Below are positions 38,101-50,100 of a stretch of 64,000 nt of DNA, one piece after another. This DNA comes from Euleptes europaea (lineage: Eukaryota > Chordata > Lepidosauria > Squamata > Sphaerodactylidae): contig NW_026612050.1 in assembly GCF_029931775.1 (NCBI RefSeq), forward strand, positions 124,001 through 188,000. The letters are read 5' to 3'. The stretch's first letter is position 1, and each line of letters begins with the position of its first letter. The notes below the pieces were generated by a model, which ran no database searches, was not told the origin of the DNA, and saw only the letters and a program-made list of their open reading frames with translations. A program made the translations under genes and the position numbers.

Positions 38101-41100
38101 AAATTAATTTCTTTGCAGCTCAATATAATAGTTTAGCATTTACTGCTAAAGTTCAGATCAGCCATGATGTGAGCAAATAACTATTTAGGAAAAAGATGAA
38201 ACTGTTCCCTCACTAAATCACAACCTTTGGCATTATGCAGCAGTCACCATTGCCATTCCTGGATGGGAAAGCAAGATGTGAATAGGTATAGAGGAGATCT
38301 CTCACCTATAGTTGTGAGATTGCCCTGGTTGGGCTTGCAACTACATTAGCACAAGCCACTCTGTCTGCTATCGCAGCAGTGAGTAAAGTAGCATCCTACA
38401 TTTGGCAAGTGGAACAAGTCAGTCAGTTGGACACCTCAACTCACACAGAAATCTTAAGCCTGGCAATTGCCAGCTGCTGAGCATGTATGACTCCCATTGA
38501 TGCAACTGCACAGGTTAAAACCCAGGCCCAAGTCCAAGCACCAGTCATTACCTTTAAAGCCCTAAATGGCCAGGCCTACCTACATTATTTATTTGTGTGT
38601 TTGTTTGTTTAAAACGTTTATTAGCTGCCTTTCTACCTTGCAGAACTCAAGGCAGCCTACAAATTTAGGACTAATCTCCTCCCATATAAGCATCCCCTTA
38701 CTTCAACATTCCCAGTTAGAATGTCACAGGCATTCTAAGTGAGTCTTTTCCACCTGTGAATCTCATATTATAGAACAGTTTTTCCATGAAGCTAAAACAT
38801 TACCCCTTTTCAGATGCTCAGTTTTGGCACTACAACCATGCCTAACAGGAGAACACATGACTCAAGATCCTTTCAGTATGAGTGAAGGAATTCTGTGAGG
38901 AAGGGGCAACACATGTACTTTCCATGCACATATAGTTTTAGTTCATGCAAATGGAACCTCAGATTTTTGAGGGAAGAAGTGGTTTTTAAATGCCAACTTT
39001 CACCACATAAGGAAGAATCAAACCGGCTTACAATCACCTTCCCTTCCCCTCCCCACAACAGTCACCCTGCAAGGTAGGTAGGGCTGAGAGAGTGTGCCTA
39101 GCCCAAGGTCACCCAGCTGGTTTCATGTGTAGGAGCGGGGAAACAAATCCAGTTCACCAGATTAGCCTCCGCCGCTCGTGAGGAGGAGTGGGGAATCAAA
39201 CCCGGTTCTCCAGATCAGAGTCCACCGCTCCAACCACCGCTCTTAACCACTACACCATGCTGGCTCTCCTGTGTGAGCATATTCACACATACGGAAGCTG
39301 TCAAGGCATGGAAAATATGCTTGGCCATTGACACAAAATTACAACTGTCATATTGGTACCTTTGAGCATGGTTGGAGCGGTCACACATGGTTCTGGTATA
39401 CTCCTCAGAGAGCATTACACTCTCAGGGAAGCAATCTCGTGGTGGTCCCTGGTCCCAGAGTTATCTGGCTGTCCTTGACCAGAGCCAGGGCTTTTTCGGC
39501 TCTGTCCCTGGCCTGGTGGAACTCTCTCTCTAGTGAAACCCGTGTCCTAACGGACCTGGCTCAGTTCCGCAGGGTCTGCAAGATGGAGATGTTCCTCCAG
39601 GCCTATGGTTGAGGGCAGCGACAGTCTATACATCTAGCTGGCCTCCCTCCTTTTTCTCCCCCTTTCTTCCTCCCCCACCCTGGTCCCCCATTTTTATCTT
39701 TTCTCCAACCATACCAAAATACTACCATTGGGAGCACCAGAAGAGAATGAAATGGATCTGTAGGTTTTAATGGGAATCTGTTTTATTCACACACAGTGAT
39801 TTTTATTCTATAATGTCCAATGTAGAACTATTGTGTGTGTTCATTGTTGAAAGCCACCCTGAGCCCAACTTGTGTTGGGGGAGGGTGGGGTACAAGTTTA
39901 ATAAAATAAAATAAAACTGAACATCTGAAAATGGCTATTATGTCATGTACTAGCTAACAGTTTTTTGTGTGTTTACTTGGTTTTCTGTAATTGTTCTGCT
40001 GTGTTCTAGATACGTTTTAATGGCCAGACTGTTTTTATTGTACTTTTTAACTATTATTGTATGCCAACAAGCAATACAGAAAAATTAAAAGACAAATGTT
40101 GATTTCTAAATATTAGTTATCGCTCCACCATGAATAAGACCAGGACACCAAGACAACCTTTCAGTCTTGAACGTTGGCACGGCATTCTGCAGCAACTTAC
40201 TGGGAAAGTTGGATGTGTTTTCATCAGTAACTCTCTGTCCACTCCAGGATACACAGGAGTCAGTTTGGGCTCTGGAAACAGAAAATCTCGAGTATTCACT
40301 TCATAAAATGCTAGCTCTTCTCTCTCTAAAAGACAAAAGGTGCACACATTAGTTGTGCCCAGTCTTCCCAATGGAACACACAAGCTCTTTATATTTCATA
40401 TAAAAGGAAAGTTTAACAGGATTAGTGCTTTTTGTCCTCCAAGAAACACTCTGTCACACAGTGTACACCATTGCTGAATCTTGTGGTAACTAACTATCTT
40501 CGGCATTCTTTGTCATAGAGGCAAGCTACCACTTTAAGTCCACAAGAAGTTTGAACAGTCTTAGTGCATCACTACCAAATAAACCTTTTGGCACCTAAAG
40601 GACTACCAAATCTATCTACAGTAGCATAAATTTTGAGGGAGTACAGACCATCAGATGCTCAGTGAAACTTCCAGCCCAATATGCTGCCTTTGACTGGGTT
40701 CAGATCTGCATGTTTTACCAAAAAGAAAAAAGAGGCTATCTTGAATGACTGAAGCCCACTGAATTTTCAGGCAACTATGAATAATAGGTTGAATCAAAGA
40801 TGTCCTTCAGCTAATGAAAGAAGCAGAAGGAGAAGAAGAGTTGGTTTTTATATGCTGACTTTCTCTACCACTTAAGGGAGTCTCAAGCCGGCTTACAATC
40901 ACCTTCCCTTCCCCTCCCCACAATAGACACCCTGTGATGTGGGTGGGGCTGAGTGTGACTGACCCAAGGCCACCTAGCTGGCTTCGTATGTAGGAGTGGG
41001 GAAACAAATCCAGTTCACGAGATTAGCCTCCACCGCTCATGTGGAGGAGTGGGGAATCAAACCCAGTTCTCCAGATCAGAATCCACCACTCCAAACCACC

Positions 41101-44100
41101 GCTCTTAACTAGGGCTGTCGATTCGGTTCATCCTGAACCGAAAAACAGCCGAATTTCCCCTGATTCGGCGGTTTTTAGTTCGGATGGAACCGAACTTAAA
41201 AAAGGCGGGAAAACGGGGAAATGAATTCAGTGAATTCGTGGTGTTCAGCGAATAAATTTGGCAAATTCAGGGTTCGGCGCAGCAACATAACCGTCAGTTA
41301 GTAAGCAGCATTCTCCTGCAGCCAATCGGTGGCCAAGCTGGGTCTTCTTCTGGCCAATCAGTTTGAGCGATTGAGTGCATGAGCCCAGCTGCTGTGCGGC
41401 CCGGGAAAAGAAAGAGAGAGTATCTGTTTGTGTGTGAGAGAGAAATCCCCGTGGGGGGGGGTTCTTGTGCACATTCGCTGCTTTCCGTGGCTGCAGGGGG
41501 GGCATTTTTGGGGGTAGAGACCCCAAACTTTCAGCGGAGCTTCAAAGGACCCTTCTTGCGAGTCCCCCCAAGTTTTGTAAACATTGGGTCAGGGGGTCCC
41601 GAGATATGGGGTCCCCCCCTTTTCCCTATTGGGATGAATGGGATCAGCCAATCCTGTGTGCATCTCGAGAGCGGCAAATCCAAGGCAAAACCTCCCGTGC
41701 TTAAATGGAATCATATTGGATTATCCAGTCCTCCCAGTCCCTCCTGATGGAACAGAAGACATCCACAGTAAGACCCCTTTTGGGGCTTTAATCTATAATT
41801 TTTCTCCTGTGTGTGTGTGGGGGGGGGGGAAGCAGAGTCTGTGTGTGTGTGGGGAGGGAGCAGTTTCTGTGGGTGGGGGGGAAGCCAAAGGGGGCTTTCG
41901 CCTGTTCTGTCTGGGGGGGGTGCGCCCTCGAGTCTGTCTCTCCCTGGTTTGAGGGGGGGCTTCAGTTGTGTGTCCTCAGGTTTTCCCTCATTCATAAGAT
42001 CGGTTAGGTCTATTTTGATGCTTGCACAAAAATTGTTTTCAAATTGTGACTTAAAGAATGCATTTGCCTGGTCCCGAGTCCGATGCAAAAGGGGAAATTC
42101 CACCCCCGGTGTCATGGGCCCTGCCTTTGGAGCTGAGGACCCAGAGGACTCTGAAGCTGAAGTGGAGGAACAGGTTGCCTCTGGGCCTTCAGTACCTCCA
42201 TTGCAGTCAGTAGTACAGGAGCCTGAAACAACTCAGCAGGAACCACAGCTAGGCAGAGAGATGGAACAACGGCAGACAGAAGCTACTCGTCCCCCAACCC
42301 CTGCAGTGGAAGCTGAGAATGGCAGGCCTCCAAGCTCACCTGAACCTGATAGGCATATCAGGACTCGCCAGCGTATAGTTTTGCAGGGTAGGCGAAGGAG
42401 TGCTCGCCTGGAAAGCCTAAGCAGACAGAGAACTGGTGCTGAGTCGTTGCAGGATGAAGCCTAGCTTGGAAGTACACTGATTGATAAAGGCAGTGCAGGC
42501 ACACTTTCACTTTACGGAAGCAACCGTGCAATTTCCTTGCCTTCTTGCTACTGCTATGATTGATCTTTCCGGCCATTGACTCTTGCCTGTTTTGACGACG
42601 CCTCTGGATACTGACCTTGAGAGATAACAGAATCTTCGCCTGCTCCGAAAGGGGCTAGATAACCCCCGCACGTCTGAGGACTGCGGGCACCGCCCAGCCC
42701 TTGGCCTACGCCAGCACACCCTCCTGCTCCTGATGCTTAGCTAGCATGCCTCTGTCCCTTTCCATGGTTTGCAAACTCCCAGGCGTCAGGTGTTGCTTTG
42801 CATGGTTGCAAACGTGATGGTTTGCATGGTTGTGTTGTTTTTCATGGTTTGCAAACTTCTTCACACCTGCCCTGCCCTTGCTCCCCGCAGCTCAGCTGTT
42901 TGTCGGGGCTGGGAGCTTTGAGTGGGCGGCAAGCTCTGCTAATTGCAAATGCACATTGAGGGGGGACCCCTTTCGGGGCCCATATCTCAGCCCCCGCTGA
43001 TCCAATCTTTACAAAACTTGGGGGTTATTGCAAGAAGGGTCCTTTGAAGCTACGCTGAAAGTTTGGGACCTCTACCCCCATAAATGGCCCCCCAAAGCCG
43101 CAGAAAGGTACGGTTGTGATTTTAATGGCTTTATTCGGCCGAATTTTTCCCCGAACTCCGGACCTCATGCCGAATTGCACAGACCCGAAGCAGGGGAGTT
43201 CGGACTTCGGCATTTCCCAAATAAAAACGGGCCGAATTTTGCTGAATCCGAATTTTACTGAATTTTTTTTTTCAACAGCCCTACTCTTAACCACTACACC
43301 ACACTGGCTCCTTTGGATCCAACAATGTCTCCAACATCTCTTGAACTACAGTATAAGTCAAGATGCAATGACTGTCTAATGGTGCTGTCCCAAGCAGTAA
43401 TATCCTTACAAGCCCATCGATTACCCTTTTTTAGGCTAGCACTGTTAATGGTTCTTAGTCCCATTTTTACTGCTGCTCACGTACTTGCCTTTGGCACTAC
43501 TGGCCCTACACCCTCTCACTACTGGGCCTACCAAAGTTCATCACAACACTCCTTCGAAGAATAAGGCAGGAAATGTGTCCGATCTATTTACATAGCATCC
43601 TGTGGGCCACAGAAACCTAAGAAACCACTGCAAGTGTGCCAGTGCTGTGTAGTGCTTTGAGTGTTGGATTAGGATCTAGGAGACCCAGATCTGAAACCCC
43701 ATTCTTCCATGGAGCCTGGCTGGGTGGTCTTGTGCTAGTCACATACTCACAGTCTAACTTACCTCACAGCCAGGGTTGCCTGAGGAAGGTGGGGTTTGGG
43801 GAGGGGAGGGACTTTCAATGCCATAGAACCCAATTGCCAAAGCGGCCATTTTCTCCAGGTGAACTGATCTCTATTGCCTGGAGATCAGTTGTAATAGCAG
43901 GAGATCTCCAGCTAGTACCTGGAGGTTGGCAACCCTACTCACAGCATTGTTGTGAGGATAAAATGGAGGAGCGGAGAATATTGTAAGCCAATTTAGATCC
44001 CTGCTGGGGAACCAAAGCCAAGGTATAAATGAAGTAAAACAACACATAAATAAATAATCTGCACCAAACAATAGCTGCCTTGGTGGCCCTTGTAAAGGCA

Positions 44101-47100
44101 GAAAGGCGGGATACAAATTCAGTAAATAAACATAATACAATAACTGAAAGTAATGGAGGGCACTGAGGTCTCCAAATAGCTTTATCTCACTTCCCAGGCA
44201 TAGAATCATGCTTCAGATGTAAGGAATGTCACTTGGGGAAAGATGGGCAAATATAACAGGGATTATTGTTTGGCAAAATATGCAATTTTTCAACCTTCTA
44301 TTTCATTTTTTTCCCACTACTCTTCTGGAACTTTGGGGTGCACCTATATTTCTATATATGTTTACATTTTCTTGGGTGGGTGTGTTCTATGACCTGACAA
44401 TGCCATCTCTTTCCTTTCAAGTACTTTTTCAGCAGAGGCCTACTTTCGGTTGCAGCAAGAGTTTTCAGCTGGGAAAGACAAGACTTACAGCAAGGCTCAG
44501 AGGCCTAATCTTTGATATATATTCAAAATTCAAGCAGTGTATTGTTAAAGTCAACTGCTACAGTTAATTTTCACACCACATAATAACCTAGGGATATTGA
44601 TAATCATGAGAAATTACCATGGGCAATTTAAAATGTGGTGTGAAGGAAGTGGAGCATGGAAGATCAGCCATTTGTGCCCTCACTAACTGTGCATCCTAAG
44701 GAGAATTATGTCCTTCTAAATCCACTGAAATCAATGGGCTTAGACGGGTGTAATTCTGCTTAGCACTGTACTGCCAGTGGCACATCTGCTGGTCAGCTCA
44801 ACACAAACATCTCGAGCCCCAATGCCAATTAACTGCATATACTATACAACTCTTCTTTCTGTGGTCCAACAAGAAAGATCCTCTGTCTGCCTTGGTTCCT
44901 CTCATTGGTTTTATTGAGAAATAAAACACATGAAGAAACTCCAAACATGGGGCACCTAAGCAGGCACTGAAATGAACATCCCATTTACTTTACTAGGTTG
45001 ATACCTGCACATATAGTATTTGAGAGACTTATACTAACCAGTATTACAACAAGAACCTATTATACCAGATGTTTGAGTAACTGAGAATAGAATTTACAAC
45101 ATATACACATGCCTGGTTGGGTTTGAACTGTTTGTATTTGTATTCATTAATGTATTTCTGTAAATGTGTGCAGGTTTAAAAGGGTTTTAATTAACCACTG
45201 ATGAAGGCCCCATAGGCCGAAACGCGTTTGGTATGTGGTTATAGTTATCAACCTCAGGAAATGCCATTGTGCTATTTTAATGATTTAAAATAATTTTAAC
45301 TTTTATATAGAGCTTCTAATAAATTATACTTTCAGTATTTATACACAGACTTATTTTTTTTTCCTTTTCACCCAACCTTGGATACCCAGCTTTCACCAAA
45401 ACCTTTCCATAATGACCTGGCTGATAAGGAACCCAGAACACTAGTGTGGTACAGTGGCTAGAAAACTGAACTTTGATCAGAGAACCCAGGTTCAAATCCC
45501 CACTCAGCCATGAAGCTCACTGGATGATTTTGGGCCAGTCAGTATTTCTCAACTCTACTTAACTCACAGCATTGTTATGAAGATGGCGGGGGGGCTGATG
45601 AACACTGCTGAGCTCCTAGCAGGAAGGCAGAATTAAAATGTGATAGTATGCCTTGCAACTCCGGTGCATTACATAGGATTCTGGGATATGTTTTTGGCAT
45701 ACATAGTCCCTTCACACAGACATTCACCCAGGCCTCATCGTACCTCTGAATAAACTGAGAGTGTAGTGTACGCACTAGGACACACCAACACTCCCTTGTG
45801 TCTGCCCACTGCAGAGGAAGATCAGTAATGTAGGAACGGAATATAGGGAATTGGTTCTTGTAGGTTATCCGGGCTGTGTGACCGTGGTCTTGGTATTTTC
45901 TTTCCTGACGTTTCGCCAGCAGCTGTGGCAGGCATCTTCAGAGGAGTAACACTGAAGGACAGTGTCTCTCCAGTGTTACTCCTCTGAAGATGCCTGCCAC
46001 AGCTGCTGGCGAAACGTCAGGAAAGAAAATACCAAGACCACGGTCACACAGCCCGGATAACCTACAAGAACCAATGAACTCTGACCGTGAAAGCCTTCGA
46101 CAGAATATAGGGAAGTTTGTCTGCCATTACTGACCCTGTTACTGAAGCTTCCAAAGAAACGTTTGAGTTCTCCCAAAAAGTAGATTGAAAACCACCAGAG
46201 TAAGCTTTTCTTCTTTCAGACTTCCTTTTAAATGCCTGAAAATGGTAAATATATCCCACCAGTCTTTTCCTCCTTGCTAGGCTTGGCTAGCTGTTTTTTT
46301 ACTTTTCTTCCTCTTGCTTGGAGGAACTTTCCAATGTGCCAACACCTTCCTTGCACTGTGGAGCTCTGCACAACACTTAGCAAAGAAGGCTTATTCTGCC
46401 ACCGTGTGTTGTTATCAGAAAGCCACACACACACAAACCCACACATAACCAGCTATAATTGCTACCATAAACTCTTATGCACGCAGACCTAAGATCCTAT
46501 TTTGTTGATAAATTACCCAACTTTGCCTAGGACCTCCTCCTCCTTATATCTGGTTAATATTGATAGCAGAAATCTGAATATTGGAGGGGGGTAAAGACCC
46601 AACATTATCATAAGATAGTCACCCCTTCATGATCAAGTTTATGGTTGTTTTAAATAATATTTCCTTCCCCATTTACCTGTAGGTATCAGTTCAGATAACC
46701 GAAATTTTGTCACATTTCCTAAAAGAAAATGAATGAACAATGTTATTCATGACAGCTGAAGAGGTATTTTTTATTTAAAGTATATTTTCACTAAGCAGAT
46801 GGGAGGGTTGTATAACCAACAACACAATTTTAATTTGGCGGAAAGCCACCAAACAGAGACTCTCACTTCCTTCTCCCCTCCCCTCATGCAAGCCCTTTAT
46901 TTCCTCTTATTCAGACCCAGAGTTACCCAAAAATGTCAGGCTATTTTATGGCAAAAATGAATAAAGATACCTAAGCTATTCAGGTAAAATTGGACTCCTT
47001 GCCCTTTTTTATTGATCACATAATCCTGACTTGTTATTACAGGGGGACAGAAAATGACCACTGGAATGACCCACAAACAGCAAAGGAGCTTTTCTCTAAG

Positions 47101-50100
47101 CACCACAGAAAGCTGATGAAGAGAAACTCATATGATATACCAATACATATCTGGGATAATCATAGACCCAAGAATACATCTTACTTACTTCCTAGCAGTT
47201 CTACCACAGCAACAGGATCTGTAGCTTTTTCAAATACCTTCAAAAGAAAAGCAAAAGAAAGAATGTAATAATAAAACAATTACATCAACTGATTAAAGAG
47301 TTCTTCATTGAGTAACTACTTTTACTTTAATTGATTAATAAATTGATTACAGTGAAACAAAGATTTATATTATCAAAGCTTTAATCTAGATGCCTTTTTG
47401 AGATACTGGAGGGATATAACTTGCTATTCAAAAAATAAAATAAGGCCTGTTAGATGGAAATGTGCTCTTTAAATTTTTCTTTCTCTATCACATTAACACA
47501 GTAGAAGTAATAGGTCTCAGACTTATTTTAGTACATACACTTGTCACTTAAAATTTGCCCACTTCAGTTGATTGGCTAAAGGTTCATCACTTCTGAGTAA
47601 ACCAAATGAAGGTTCAGGTTCGTAGATGATACATTTACTATTTGGAGCCATGGTGAAGAAAAATTAATGGACTTTCTAAACCATCTTAATAATATCCATC
47701 CAAACATTCAGTTTACCATGGAAAAGGAAATTGAGGGTAAACTCCCATTTCTTGATACCCTTGTCAGCCGTAAAACAAACTTTCAGTTAGGTCACAAGGT
47801 CTACCGGAAACCAACTCACACAGATCACTACTTACACAAAAACTCCAACCACCACCCCTGACAGAAAAGAGGAATAATCAAAACATTAATGGACCGTGCA
47901 AGACGGATCTGTGAACCACAGTTTCTCAAGGAAGAAATTAATCATCTAAATCACACACTGCTAGCAAACGGCTATTCCAGAAATGAAATCAGAAGGGCCA
48001 TTAAACCAAACAAAAATCAGAAAACTCAGGAAAAACAGTCTCCCATAGGAAAGGTATTCTTGCCATTTATTAAAGGAGTCACTGATAGAATGGAGAAACG
48101 TTTGAAAAAACATAACCTACAAACAGTGTTTAAACCCATCAAGAAAATACAACAGATGCTACAATCAGCAAAAGACAAAAGAGACCCCTTCACCTCTGCA
48201 GGAGTATATCGTATACCCTGCAGTTGTGGACAAGTTTACATCGGGACCACACAACGCAGCATACAAACAAGGATAAAAGAACATGAAAGATACTGCAGAC
48301 TTGGCCAACCTGAGAAATCAGCAGTGGCTGAACATGGACTGACACAAACAGGACACAGGGTCTTATTCCAAGACACTGAAAGACTGGACAATTCTACCAA
48401 CTATTTTGTCAGATAACACAGAGAAGCCATTGAAATTCATAAACATCAGCACAACTTTAACAGAAAAGAAGAGAGTTTAAGAATGAATAAGGCTTGGCTT
48501 CCTATCCTGAAAACCTCCAGACTAACAAAGACTACAGTCCACAATAGCCATGCAGATTAGCCTTGGATTTCACACATTAACAGATCACTTCAGGATACAA
48601 TGGTTCCATATTAACATACCACACCCTCATTAGCACATTATCTTGATACTTACAGGACAATGATTAGCACATTACCTTTGATACTTTTTGAAGGACAATG
48701 ATTCAGCTCAAACCCAACCCCTTCCTGACTATATATTACTCTTCCTACACACTTGACACTGAGAGACACTGTCCTTCAGTGTTACTCCTCTGAAGATGCC
48801 TGCCACAGCTGCTGGCGAAACGTCAGGAAAGAAAATACCAAGACCACGGTCACACAGCCCGGATAACCTACAAGAACCAAATGAAGGCTGTTGTTCTAAA
48901 AAACAATACAGTAAACCCTTATGCTACCAGCAAGAAATTTCTACCCAAGATCATCATGTTAAGAATTTCAGCAAAAGCTTCAGCCCCATCAACATCGATG
49001 GAAACATTGTTTCCACAAGTCAAAATGAGGGGCCGCAATCAGATAAATCCATAGGGAATGATCTGTAGTACAATCCAGTGCAGAGTCACACTCTTTTAAG
49101 TCCACTGAAGTCAGTGGGTTAAGACGGATGTAACTCTATTTAGGATTGTAACATCAATGTCCTTTTCAAGCATTAGCATCATCTGTCTGACTGACTGGCT
49201 GAGAAAAAGAACTCTTTTGAGTTGAAATATTTAGCCACTGCGTTCAGCAAAGTTCATAGTGACATTGCTTGCATTGTAAGAAGCAATTTATAGGCAATTT
49301 GCCTATGAAAATGTAAACAAAATATTCAAAACCCTGCTTTCTTTTGACATTCATTCTATGCAAATATGTGTGTCTACACAAGGCCTTTATGTCCTGCTCG
49401 TCAATTTCTCAAGAGGTAACTGGCAGGCCACTGTTGCAAAAAGTACACTGGAACCTTGGTCTGTCCCTGGTGAACAGTGACTGTGTTCAAGGGTGGGGGG
49501 GAGGTCAAGATTAAAACCTTTAACAGGTTACCTTCTCAAACCACATTTTCTCATGAAACAAGAGAGGAAAAACAGGAGAAAGGCAATCAGTTTCCTTGCT
49601 CTGACCCAGGATGCAAACAGTGAGATAAACATCATTCTTCTCTGTCAAGTATACTCCAGGACAAGAGACCTATGAAAACAGGAAGAGAAAGATCACAGCT
49701 GTTAGAAATGAGTAGGGGGTAATCACATAGCTATTCTCACTTGCCACCAATTGCATATGTATTTAATTAAGATACTTAGACAATCTCAAACAAGTTGAAT
49801 AGATATACTGGGACAAGACAACTATAACCATCACAGAGCTAGGAATCAGTCAGACACTTACTTGGCCATTAGATGTTATGAAGCATTATACAGGACAGGT
49901 AACATCTTTAGGGATCCCCTCTGACTCCTACTGTGTATTGTGATGTAATTTTACTGGGGTCCAAAGCCATATATGATGGTGGGTCCTCGTTCTATGCCTG
50001 AGATGCATGCCATCAGCCTTCCACACCTTAGGCTACGAATGATACCTTACATCATTTCTTCTTCTATAAGTGATTTTTGTACAACCAGACATCGACTTCT

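Larger units (their letters stand above)
35751..40200. other. SPATA6L intron 5
   Basis: Contains a solo LTR (36550), a GC-rich stretch near 37500 without recognised content, and an L2 LINE carrying a SINE (38540-39915). Confidence 0.45.
40326..46676. other. SPATA6L intron 4, repeat-rich
   Basis: The largest SPATA6L intron, expanded by the SINE plus hAT nest (40840-43313), a SINE plus MITE nest (43640-44110), a PLE-type tail (45150), another SINE (45440) and the 224-bp palindrome (45851). 44110-45150, apart from one small palindrome, is unassigned. Confidence 0.5.
47238..49531. other. SPATA6L intron 2
   Basis: Contains the Penelope-like element and a small palindromic repeat at 49069. 47238-47599 and 48888-49068 are unassigned. 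Confidence 0.5.

Noticed and set aside
46990-47268. 92-codon plus-strand open frame
   Set aside because: It overlaps SPATA6L exon 3 antisense and has no domain; it is a shadow of the real exon and its introns.
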